From Oscillospiraceae bacterium (GTDB lineage Bacteria; Bacillota; Clostridia; Oscillospirales; Oscillospiraceae): a stretch of 64,000 nt of DNA. The notes below the pieces were generated by a model. That model had not been told where the DNA came from, did not search any database, and saw only the letters and a program-made list of their open reading frames with translations. Of the stretch, positions 8,883-17,099 are shown piece after piece. The position numbers were made by a program, and so were the translations under genes. The stretch spans positions 1 through 64,000 of the forward strand of contig WRJA01000001.1 in assembly GCA_009782435.1 (NCBI GenBank). Direction: 5' to 3'. Numbering within the stretch: position 1 is the stretch's first letter; each line of letters opens with the position of its first letter.

Positions 8883-9959
8883 ATGCGAAACAGAAGAACC
8901 CTGCCGATTTTATTGCTTGCCGCGATCCTTATCGGCATCCTCGGAGCCTGCGGAGGCGGAGGCAGCGGCGGAGCGTCGTCCGGCGGCGACGACGTCCACA
9001 AGATCGTTATCAGCTACTATTCGTCGGAAAGCATCCCCCCGGGACAGGCCATACTGAACGCCGCGGAAGAAGCGGAGGAGAAATCGAACGGAAGGCTTCA
9101 GTTCGACACCTATTTTTCCGGCACATATGTGTCCAAGAACGATACGATGTCCGCGCTTAAGACCGGCATGATCGACATGGCGCCGGTCGAAGCGACGCAG
9201 ATCGCTTCCGTGTCGGTCCTCAATCAGATTTTCAACGCCCTCATTCAAGGCGACGTTCCCGACAGGGCAAAAATCCAGGAAGTCTATGTCAAAATGATAG
9301 ACGATATCCCCGAGCTCAACGGAGAAATGCTTGACGCCGTGAACTCTTTCTGGCTCTATCCGTATGTTTTGGGCGGCTACAACATCCACGGAAACAAGAA
9401 AATCGAATCCATAGACGACTTGAAGGGCGCGAAAATCGAAGCGCACGCCCAAATGGGACAGTATGTGAATATGCTCGGCGGCACGGCGGTCGAGTTGGAC
9501 GCCGGCGACTACTACAACGGCCTTATGCTCGGCACGGTGGATTCGCAGATCTGCCACTGGGCCATCGTGAACAACTCCCAGCTGAACGAGGTCGTCAAAT
9601 ACCACACCGTATTCGGCGCGACTGAGGTCGGCAGCGGCCTTAATATCCCGGCCATGGGATATCTTATCAATAAAGACAAATGGGACAGCCTTCCCGCCGA
9701 CTTGCAGGGCATCCTGAAAGAGGCGTTCATCGGCGCCGCGGCTTTCATCTTTGCGTCTGACGCCGCGACCTACGAAAAAGCGGTCAACGTAGCCAAAGAG
9801 GACGGCCACGAGTTCTCCTACATAACCGGCGCCGCGAAAAAACCTTGGGCGGACGCCATGCAGCCTATCTTGGACGATTGGTTCTCCCAATGCGAGGCTG
9901 CCGGTTACGACGGAAGAGGCGCTTACGAGAAAATGATACAAATGTTCGCCTCAGCCTGA
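8883..9959 (+). CDS. dctP: TRAP transporter substrate-binding lipoprotein (DctP), second system
   Basis: 358-aa lipoprotein: signal peptide with lipobox LGAC (Cys about residue 23), a Gly/Ser linker, then a DctP fold. The KKIESIDDLKGAKIEAHA block corresponds to the hinge that holds the carboxylate-binding Arg in most relatives, but here that stretch reads KIEAHA, without the usual R. The ATG has AAAGGAG upstream. It is the third gene of the plus operon, 75 bp after the second reductase. It is only distantly similar to the DctP encoded at 2776-3891, so the two TRAP systems probably differ in substrate. Confidence 0.92.
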   Translation: MRNRRTLPILLLAAILIGILGACGGGGSGGASSGGDDVHKIVISYYSSESIPPGQAILNAAEEAEEKSNGRLQFDTYFSGTYVSKNDTMSALKTGMIDMAPVEATQIASVSVLNQIFNALIQGDVPDRAKIQEVYVKMIDDIPELNGEMLDAVNSFWLYPYVLGGYNIHGNKKIESIDDLKGAKIEAHAQMGQYVNMLGGTAVELDAGDYYNGLMLGTVDSQICHWAIVNNSQLNEVVKYHTVFGATEVGSGLNIPAMGYLINKDKWDSLPADLQGILKEAFIGAAAFIFASDAATYEKAVNVAKEDGHEFSYITGAAKKPWADAMQPILDDWFSQCEAAGYDGRGAYEKMIQMFASA

Positions 9960-9975
9960 CAAACGGCATACGAGA

Positions 9976-10006
9976 GGGCGCGGGGACTGTCCGTTTACCC
10001 GCGCCC
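9976..10006 (+). repeat. GC-rich hairpin between dctP and dctQ of the second TRAP operon
   Basis: Perfect 9-bp arms GGGCGCGGG/CCCGCGCCC around a 13-nt loop, followed by TTAATGAGGAG, which contains the dctQ ribosome site. It sits where the first TRAP operon has its hairpin. It may stabilise the dctP message or partly terminate. Confidence 0.6.
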
Positions 10007-10026
10007 TTAATGAGGAGATGTTTTTA

Positions 10027-10506
10027 ATGATTGTTAAAATCGAAAAAGCGCTGAACAGATTTATCTTCTTCGTCAGCGTCGCGGGCGCCGCTGTGATGGT
10101 GGCAATGATGCTGTACGTCTGCGCGGACGCTTTGATGCGGAACCTCAACCGGTCTTTCGTCGGAAGTAATGAGCTGGTCATGAACGTGGTCGTCGTCGTT
10201 ATATTTCTCGGCATCGGAATGACTTCCGCCCGCGACGCGCAAATAAAAATCGACGTATTCCGGTTTTTTCCCAAGATGGATTACGTCACCTTGTCTGTTT
10301 GCATGCTCATGTACTTCATCACGGGAATCGCGGCTTTCAGACATACGATACTTGTTCACGAAATGTCTCTCTCGACGCCGTTTTTGAGCATCCCGCACTG
10401 GCCCTTCGTGCTGATTTCGGGAATCGGTCTTGTTCTTTGCGCTTTGGGGACCTTATGCGTACTGCTCAGAAAAATCAGCGGTCAAAGACAGGAGGGTGAA
10501 CAATGA
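10027..10506 (+). CDS. dctQ: TRAP transporter small membrane subunit (DctQ), second system
   Basis: 159 aa with four predicted helices. I choose the second ATG (10027, MIVKIEKAL) because GAGGAG ends directly at the first ATG (10018) and gives 9-nt spacing to the second. The block SNELVMNVVVVVIFLGIGM and RDAQIKIDVF match DctQ. It overlaps dctM by 4 bp (ATGA). Confidence 0.88.
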   Translation: MIVKIEKALNRFIFFVSVAGAAVMVAMMLYVCADALMRNLNRSFVGSNELVMNVVVVVIFLGIGMTSARDAQIKIDVFRFFPKMDYVTLSVCMLMYFITGIAAFRHTILVHEMSLSTPFLSIPHWPFVLISGIGLVLCALGTLCVLLRKISGQRQEGEQ

Positions 10507-11819
10507 CGGCTATATCGCCTTTCGCGGTCGGCATCATTGCGGTGATCGCGCTTCTCATCATCATGTTCTGCCGGCTTTGGGTAGGCGTGTCCATGATGCT
10601 GCTGAGTTTTCTCGGCCTGTGGTACCTTACGGGACCGAGCAGAGCTTTTCAGGTCATGGGCAGCGTTCCTTACAGTCAGGTCGCAAGCTACACGACCGTG
10701 TGCATGCCTCTTTTTATCCTCATGGGCACCTTCCTTTCACACTCCGACATAGGCGCGGATCTGTACATTTTTGTGAGAAAATGGATGGGACATATCCGCG
10801 GCGGCCTCGCGATCGCAACGGTCGGCGCATGCGGGCTGTTCGCCGCGATCTGCGGCGAGAGCGCGGCGACCGCCCTGACCATGGGGAAGATAGCATATCC
10901 GGAGATGCGTAAATACGGCTACAGCCAATCCCTCGCCGCCTGCTCCATCGTATGCGGCGGAACGATAGGTATACTGATCCCGCCGAGCGTGATAATGATC
11001 ATCTACGGAATACTCGTCGAGGAATCGATCGGGAAACTGTTTATCGGCGGTATAATCCCGGGGATCATGCAGGTCGTGTTCTATATGGTCACGATCATGA
11101 TCATGGGTAAAATCAATCCGTCCGTGGCCCCGGCGGCGGAAAAAGCGCCGATGCGGGAGCGCATGGGGTCAGTCAAAAACGTATGGCCGGCTCTTGTTTT
11201 GTTCATCGTAATAATAGGCGGGATATACGGAGGTTTCTTCACCCCCACCGAAGCCGGCGGCATAGGCGCCACCTGCGCGCTGATCATCGTCATATTCATG
11301 AAGCGTTTCAATAAAAAATTCTTCATGGAAGCCACTATGGACGCTCTGCAATCCACGGCGATGGTGTTTTGCCTTCTTATCGGGGCGTACCTTTTTATGC
11401 GGCTCATGTCGGTATCCGGTCTCCCGAACACGATGAGCCGGAACCTTATCACGTGGCAGGTCGAGCATAACCTCCAACCCGTGTTCATAATCATAATCAT
11501 CATGGTCGTATATTTCATTTTGGGAATGTTTCTTGATTCGATGGCGATCCTGCTTCTGACGGTGCCTATAATAACGCCTATAATTGCCGGCATGGGTTAT
11601 GACACCATCTGGTGGGGAATCATGATGGTCAGATTCATTGAGATGAGCATGATCTCCCCTCCGTTCGGGCTTAATCTGTTCGTCATGACCAAGGCGATCA
11701 ACACGCCTTTGGGAATCCTGTACAAAGGAGTATGGCCGTTTCTCATAGCGGACACCGTGCACGTGGCCCTCTTGATCATTTTCCCGCAAATCGTGCTGGC
11801 TCTGCCGAACATGATGTAA
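10503..11819 (+). CDS. dctM: TRAP transporter large membrane subunit (DctM), second system
   Basis: 438 aa, highly hydrophobic, normal DctM length. Landmarks are CGESAATALTMGKIAYPEM, GGTIGILIPPSVIMIIYG, GGFFTPTEAGGIGA and a C-terminal SPPFGLNLFV. It is a paralog of the DctM at 853-2154. Start coupled to dctQ (ATGA overlap). Uptake is normally driven by a sodium gradient in TRAP systems, which would fit a sodium-type V-ATPase in this genome (see 63241). Confidence 0.95.
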   Translation: MTAISPFAVGIIAVIALLIIMFCRLWVGVSMMLLSFLGLWYLTGPSRAFQVMGSVPYSQVASYTTVCMPLFILMGTFLSHSDIGADLYIFVRKWMGHIRGGLAIATVGACGLFAAICGESAATALTMGKIAYPEMRKYGYSQSLAACSIVCGGTIGILIPPSVIMIIYGILVEESIGKLFIGGIIPGIMQVVFYMVTIMIMGKINPSVAPAAEKAPMRERMGSVKNVWPALVLFIVIIGGIYGGFFTPTEAGGIGATCALIIVIFMKRFNKKFFMEATMDALQSTAMVFCLLIGAYLFMRLMSVSGLPNTMSRNLITWQVEHNLQPVFIIIIIMVVYFILGMFLDSMAILLLTVPIITPIIAGMGYDTIWWGIMMVRFIEMSMISPPFGLNLFVMTKAINTPLGILYKGVWPFLIADTVHVALLIIFPQIVLALPNMM

Positions 11820-11875
11820 CGGCAATAAGATTACGCGATTTGAAAAAACTCGGACTTTTTTCCCGGGAAGGGACC

Positions 11876-13690
11876 ATGCTCGGCTTTGCCCGCGGTTCAC
11901 GGCGTTTCTTCGCGGCAGCCGTCATCGCGTCCGCCGGCAGTATTGTCTTTAATTTTTTGACCCCGCAAATAATCCGCTTCACCGTCGATATCGCGCTCGC
12001 GCCGGAACCCGAAGAAATCTCGGCGACCGCGGCGCTCATGCTCGATCTTATCGGCGGTCGCGGATTTTTGCGCTCGAATCTCATTCTGTGCGCTCTCGGC
12101 ATAGTAGTCTGCTCCTTTTTTTCCGGCCTTTTAAACTACCTCTCGCGGGTAAGCATAACAAAAGGGACCGAAGGCTTCACGAAAAGGCTGCGCGACGCCC
12201 TTTTTTCGCACATACAGCGTCTGCCCTTCGCAAAACACACGGAGAACAAGACCGGCGACATCATACAGCGCTGCACCTCCGACGTTGAAACGATACGGGA
12301 ATTTATTTCCACCCGGCTCATCGAGGTGGTGCAGACCGTGATACTCGTAACAGCCGCCCTTGTCATGATGTTTTCGATGAGCGTTCCCCTTTCCCTTGTC
12401 TGCGCGGCTTTTATACCGGCAATCGTCTTGTATTCGCTGCTTTTCTATAAGCGGATAGCGGCCCAATTCCTGAAAGCCGACGAAGCCGAGGGCGAACTGA
12501 TGGCCGGCATTCAGGAAAACCTGACCGCCGTGCGGGTCGTGCGGGCTTTCGGGCGCGAAAGACACGAAAAAAACCTCTTTGACAAAAAACTTGACGTTTT
12601 CACGCAAAAATGGATAGACCTCGGTTACACGCTCGGCCTCTACTGGGGCGTCGGCGACTTTGTCACGGGCGCTCAAATACTTGCCGTCGTTTGCGCGGGC
12701 GCTTTGCTCGCGGCCTCTGACCGAATGACTCTCGGCGTCCTGTTGGCGTTCATCAGCTATAACTATTCCATCTCATGGCCTGTCAGGACTTTAGGAAGGA
12801 CTCTGTCCGAATTGAGTAAAGCCGGCGTTTCAGCCGCGCGTCTGCGCGAGGTTTTGGAATCGGCGGCGGAGGGACATGAACCCGAAGCTCAAACGCCGGA
12901 ACTAAACGGCGACATTGTTTTTGATAACGTGAGTTTTAATTACGGCGAATTGAAAGTATTGGACAAACTCAGTTTCACCGTCCCGAAGGGCACGGTTTTG
13001 GGCGTGCTCGGATCGACAGGCTCCGGCAAATCGACTGTGGCCTGTCTTATAAGCAGGCTCTTTGACCTTTCCGAAGACGGCGGCGTGATATCAATAGGCG
13101 GCGCCGATATACGCAGCATCGAAAGATCACATCTGCGCCGCAGCGTCGGTCTGGTGCTTCAGGAACCTTTCCTGTTTTCGAAAACCGTCAGGGAAAACAT
13201 TGAGATCGCGTTGTCCGGCGAAAACGACGAGCTTTTGCGGAAAAATACAAAAACAGCCGCTTTGGACGGGGATATAGCGGGGTTCAAAGACGGGTGCGAC
13301 ACCCGCGTCGGAGAGCGCGGAGTGACTCTGTCCGGCGGGCAAAAACAGCGCGTCGCGATAGCCCGTACGCTCATGTCGGACTGTCCCATCCTGATATTCG
13401 ACGATTCCCTGTCCTCAGTGGACACAGAGACCGAGGAAAAAATAATAAACGCCCTCGGCGACCGCACAAAAGGGAAAACGGTCATATTGATATCTCACCG
13501 GATAAGCACGCTGATGCGGGCGGACAATATCCTCGTTTTGGAAAACGGCCGCGCCGCGCAGTTCGGCCCGCATAAAGATCTCATATCCGAAGAAGGGCTT
13601 TACCGCCGTGTTTACAAAATGCAAAGCGACGCTATGCTCTTGAAAAGCGAATCCGATGTTCCGGAAAAAGGCGGTGATACGCTTGGGTGA
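11876..13690 (+). CDS. ABC exporter half-transporter, degenerate-site partner
   Basis: About 604 aa: six-helix ABC membrane domain (to about residue 310) and an ATPase domain with Walker A GSTGSGKST, intact signature LSGGQKQRV, and Walker B ILIFDDS, where the catalytic Glu is Asp. The H-loop His is present (LISHRIS). With the next gene this is a heterodimeric exporter of the TM287/288 or LmrCD type, in which one nucleotide site is inactive. The frame is open back to 11732 inside dctM; ATG 11876 fits the start of the first helix, TTG 11840 is an alternative. It is 56 bp after dctM and probably in the same operon. Cargo unknown; drug or metabolite export is typical. Confidence 0.88.
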   Translation: MLGFARGSRRFFAAAVIASAGSIVFNFLTPQIIRFTVDIALAPEPEEISATAALMLDLIGGRGFLRSNLILCALGIVVCSFFSGLLNYLSRVSITKGTEGFTKRLRDALFSHIQRLPFAKHTENKTGDIIQRCTSDVETIREFISTRLIEVVQTVILVTAALVMMFSMSVPLSLVCAAFIPAIVLYSLLFYKRIAAQFLKADEAEGELMAGIQENLTAVRVVRAFGRERHEKNLFDKKLDVFTQKWIDLGYTLGLYWGVGDFVTGAQILAVVCAGALLAASDRMTLGVLLAFISYNYSISWPVRTLGRTLSELSKAGVSAARLREVLESAAEGHEPEAQTPELNGDIVFDNVSFNYGELKVLDKLSFTVPKGTVLGVLGSTGSGKSTVACLISRLFDLSEDGGVISIGGADIRSIERSHLRRSVGLVLQEPFLFSKTVRENIEIALSGENDELLRKNTKTAALDGDIAGFKDGCDTRVGERGVTLSGGQKQRVAIARTLMSDCPILIFDDSLSSVDTETEEKIINALGDRTKGKTVILISHRISTLMRADNILVLENGRAAQFGPHKDLISEEGLYRRVYKMQSDAMLLKSESDVPEKGGDTLG

Positions 13691-15524
13691 TATTTTTGAT
13701 GAAAGCGCGAGTCGTAAGATAGATTTTAAAATTTGGGCAAAGATCGCTCCTTTTCTGAAACCGCAGTCAAAAAGGATAGCCGTCGTCGCCTTGCTGATGC
13801 TCCTCTCCGCCGCGGTCGACGCCGTTGTACCGCTTTTCACGCGCTACGCGGTAAACAATTTTGTCATGCCGAAAAGCGCCGCCGGGCTTTTGCCCTTCAC
13901 ATTGATCTATCTGTCCGTGATACTGTTTCAGGCCCTGACCACGCTCTTTTTCTCGCGCCAGTCGATGATAATCGAAATGAAAATGGGAAAACACATGAAA
14001 GAGCGCTGCTTCACACATCTGCAGAAGCTGCCTCTCTCCTTCTATAATACGACCTCCGTAGGATATATATTGGCCCGCGTCATGAGCGACACGAACAGTA
14101 TCAGCGGCATGATAGCCTGGGTCGGCGCCATGTTTTTCTGGCACCTTTGTTATCTGATCGGCATGTTCGCCATCATGCTCTCCGTCAACGCGAAATTGGC
14201 GCTTATCGTTTTGGCCGTCATTCCGGTGTTCATACTCGTAACGCTGATATTCCAGCCGAAACTCCTCAACGCCAATCACGCCATGAGAAAAGCAAACTCC
14301 GCGATAACCTCCTCGTTCAACGAAAATATAACAGGCGCCAAAACCTCAAAAACTCTTGTTATTGAGGATAAAAACATCACCGAGTTCGCCGGCGTGACCT
14401 CCGGCATGTACTCGGCCTCCCTTCGCGAGGCGAGGCTCCGCTCCTTTTTCCTGCCTTTGATAACCTTTGTCGGCGCGACCGCACTTGCGGCGGTGCTTTA
14501 TTACAGCGGCGCCGCCGTTCTCACCGGAGCGCTTGATTTCGGGATGCTTTCCGCCTTCATCGCCTACACCGTGGCGATACTCGACCCCATCTCCCATCTT
14601 GCCCGCTTTATTTCGGAAGTAATGGCGGCGCAGGTGAACATCGAGCGGGTAACGAGCCTTTTGTCGCAGCCCTGCACTGTCACCGACACGCCCGGAGTCG
14701 AGAGTGAATACGGCGACGTTTTTGATCCCAAACCGGAAAACTTTCCGCCGCTTATCGGAGAAATCGAATTCAAAGACGTTTGGTTCAGATACAAAGACGC
14801 CGGCGAGGACGATTATGTCCTTAAAAACATCAACATAAAAATACCCGCCGGCTGTTCGGTGGCGTTAGTCGGAGAGACAGGGGCCGGAAAAAGCACTTTT
14901 GTCAACCTGTTATGCAGGTTTTTTGAACCCGAACGCGGCAGCATACTCATAGACGGCGTCGATTACAGGACCCGCGGAATACTCTGGCTCCACAGCAACC
15001 TCGGTTATGTGCAGCAGTCTCCGCATCTGTTCTCCGGCTCTTTGCGCGACAATCTGCTATACGGCAAACCGGACGCGTCCGCGCCTGAATTCGAGCGTGC
15101 GGCAAGACTGTCGCGCACCGATATCCTGGCAAAAAAACTCGAGGGCGGATATGCGGCCGACGTCGGCGAGGGCGGAGACAAACTCTCGACCGGAGAGAAA
15201 CAGCTCGTATCCATCGGCAGGGCGATAATAGCTGACCCTCCGATCTTCGTATTGGACGAGGCGACGTCCTCCGTAGACACCGAAACGGAGCGGCTGATTC
15301 AAGACGCGATATCGGACGCCCTCTCGGGACGGACGTCTTTTATCATAGCCCACCGCCTCTCCACCGTGAGAAACGCCGACCTTATATTGCTCATTGACGG
15401 GCACGGCATAGCGGAAACCGGCAGTCATGACGAGCTCATGGCAAAAAACGGAAAATACTCACGGCTGTATAAAGCCATGAGTATTAAGGACGAATCGGAA
15501 CACGAGGGTTTTTCGGCGTTTTGA
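13656..15524 (+). CDS. ABC exporter half-transporter, catalytic partner
   Basis: 622 aa; membrane domain then an ATPase domain with Walker A GETGAGKST, Walker B IFVLDEA with the catalytic Glu, but a degenerate signature LSTGEKQLV. The complementary defects (Asp in the partner's Walker B, altered signature here) place both changes at one nucleotide site, as in known heterodimeric exporters. It overlaps the previous gene by about 35 bp from ATG 13656; GTG 13671 or TTG 13680 are possible later starts. It ends the operon, converging on the SLH gene after 50 bp with no clear terminator. Confidence 0.9.
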   Translation: MFRKKAVIRLGDIFDESASRKIDFKIWAKIAPFLKPQSKRIAVVALLMLLSAAVDAVVPLFTRYAVNNFVMPKSAAGLLPFTLIYLSVILFQALTTLFFSRQSMIIEMKMGKHMKERCFTHLQKLPLSFYNTTSVGYILARVMSDTNSISGMIAWVGAMFFWHLCYLIGMFAIMLSVNAKLALIVLAVIPVFILVTLIFQPKLLNANHAMRKANSAITSSFNENITGAKTSKTLVIEDKNITEFAGVTSGMYSASLREARLRSFFLPLITFVGATALAAVLYYSGAAVLTGALDFGMLSAFIAYTVAILDPISHLARFISEVMAAQVNIERVTSLLSQPCTVTDTPGVESEYGDVFDPKPENFPPLIGEIEFKDVWFRYKDAGEDDYVLKNINIKIPAGCSVALVGETGAGKSTFVNLLCRFFEPERGSILIDGVDYRTRGILWLHSNLGYVQQSPHLFSGSLRDNLLYGKPDASAPEFERAARLSRTDILAKKLEGGYAADVGEGGDKLSTGEKQLVSIGRAIIADPPIFVLDEATSSVDTETERLIQDAISDALSGRTSFIIAHRLSTVRNADLILLIDGHGIAETGSHDELMAKNGKYSRLYKAMSIKDESEHEGFSAF

Positions 15525-15574
15525 CACGATATCGGCAACGTCATGTTTTTCGAAGCGGCAGCACACATTTCACT

Positions 15575-16966
15575 TCATTTCAACACCTGTAACAACTTGT
15601 AAACAATAACGGCCGCTTCGGCGCGGTTCGCGCGGTCAGCGCCGAAGACGCCCGGTTTTTCCGAATTTTCTCCCGTCGCGTATATATCATTTATTTCCGC
15701 CGTTATCACGTAAGGCGCCGCCCAATCGCTGAAACCGGCTGCAATTTCCGCCGGTTCGTCATCAGAGCCGGTTAGTTCAAAGCCTCCCGCTCGAATCGCC
15801 ATAACGATCATTTCTTCCGTGCTTAAAAAACCCGTCGGTTTAAATGTACCGTCGGGATAACCGTTTATTATTCCTTTATTCGCCGCCCAACGCACATGTT
15901 CTCCGTACCAAGAATCGTAGTCGACGTCGGAAAAAAAGCCGGCAACCGCTGCCGCCTCTGCGGGAGCGGCTTTATTGAGCGCGCGTCCCAGCATGGTCGC
16001 GAACATGGCCCTTGTCAAGCTCCCTTCGGGGTCGAACCGTCCGCCGCCCACACCGCTTAATATTTCCTCAGCCGCCAAAGCCTCGATTGCCGGAGTTGCA
16101 TGATCATATCCTTCAAGATCGGAAAAGACCGGCGAGTCGAAGGACACGATTATCGAAGCGACCGCGCTGTCTTCTTTGCCCGCGCCGACAGCAACGGCGC
16201 GCACAACGGTCGTCTTGCTTATCAGCAGCGGTTTGTTGAGCTGCGGCTGATAATAACTTGCGCTTACGTTGTACATATCGCTTTCCGTTGTCGGCGCAGA
16301 GCCGTCAGTCGTATAATAGATTTTTACGGAATCAAAATTCTCGTGAAGCAATTGAAGCGTAACACCGGCGTCTCCGGCAGCTTTGCTGAATGTGACTTCC
16401 GGCCATTTCGCGGGTTTTTCCCGGCTAACCTCGATCACGGACAGATACTTCACGAACCAGGGATTTGTCTGTTCGCCGGGCGCCCTCTGCCCCATTACCA
16501 ACCTCAAGTTTTCAGGTTTAAGTCCGTCAAATCCGCTCACGCCGTTTTGCAGGCATATCATTACCGGCACGGGCGTTTTTCCACCCGTTTCGGAAAAATA
16601 AAAGCGGGGAGCCGAAAGCAATTCGGAAACCGTAAATTCGCGCCGGTAACCGTCCGAAGCGATAAAACGTATTATTTGCGCGTCTTCTTTTATCTCCGCT
16701 TTGAGCAGCAGATCCCGCAGAAGCACTCCTTCCGCATATTCTGTTTTTTCAGAGGGGAAGTTATTGGCGACAGAATAGCGGTGACGCTCGTTTACCATAT
16801 TTTCCAGCTCGGCGCGCGAAAAGACGACTTCCTTTCCGATCCCGTCCCCTCTGATCGTCAGCGTTTCGCTTTCCGCTTTTGCCGGCAGTTCCGTTATCCC
16901 GCAAACCGCAGTCAGAGTTAATGCCGACGCGAGAAAAGCGCCGAATAAACGTTTCATTTTTCTCAT
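15575..16966 (-). CDS. Surface protein: sulfite-oxidase-fold domain, chitobiase-like domain, three SLH repeats
   Basis: 463 aa. Signal peptide ends near LPAKA (about residue 31). Residues about 33-180 resemble the molybdopterin-binding sulfite-oxidase fold (GVLLRDLLLKAEI, ASDGYRREFTVSELL) but lack the molybdenum-ligating Cys; instead YSVANNFPS occupies that region. About 195-275 is an FN3-associated/chitobiase C-terminal-like domain (KIYYTTDGSAPT, YQPQLNKPLL). About 283-463 holds three SLH repeats (FSDLEGYDHA, FSDVDYDSWYGEHV, GFSDWAAPYV) for cell-wall polysaccharide anchoring. ATG preceded by AAGGAG. The same domain pair occurs in the lipoproteins at 27229 and 29048. Function unknown; ligand binding at the cell surface is inferred. 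Confidence 0.85.
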   Translation of the reverse strand: MRKMKRLFGAFLASALTLTAVCGITELPAKAESETLTIRGDGIGKEVVFSRAELENMVNERHRYSVANNFPSEKTEYAEGVLLRDLLLKAEIKEDAQIIRFIASDGYRREFTVSELLSAPRFYFSETGGKTPVPVMICLQNGVSGFDGLKPENLRLVMGQRAPGEQTNPWFVKYLSVIEVSREKPAKWPEVTFSKAAGDAGVTLQLLHENFDSVKIYYTTDGSAPTTESDMYNVSASYYQPQLNKPLLISKTTVVRAVAVGAGKEDSAVASIIVSFDSPVFSDLEGYDHATPAIEALAAEEILSGVGGGRFDPEGSLTRAMFATMLGRALNKAAPAEAAAVAGFFSDVDYDSWYGEHVRWAANKGIINGYPDGTFKPTGFLSTEEMIVMAIRAGGFELTGSDDEPAEIAAGFSDWAAPYVITAEINDIYATGENSEKPGVFGADRANRAEAAVIVYKLLQVLK

Positions 16967-16990
16967 CTGAGTACTCCTTCAATGTTTATA

Positions 16991-17026
16991 AATACCCGGG
17001 AGCCGCTTTGGCGGCGCCCGGGTATT
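16991..17026 (-). terminator. Hairpin between the two SLH genes
   Basis: 16-bp arms with one mismatch (16991-17006, 17011-17026) around a 4-nt loop. It follows the stop of the 17100 gene. The U-run is poor on the minus strand. A TATAAT at 17039-17044 with a weak -35 could start a transcript for the 15575 gene, in which case the hairpin would lie in its leader. Confidence 0.5.
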
Positions 17027-17099
17027 TTAGTATTTACTATTATAACGTATCCGGTGTTATTTTAAAACAGCTCAGATGTATGTTTTGTGATTGTTCTTG

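Noticed and set aside
15525..15574. Terminator between the ABC exporter and the SLH gene
   Set aside because: No stem with a U-run could be found in the 50-bp convergent gap.
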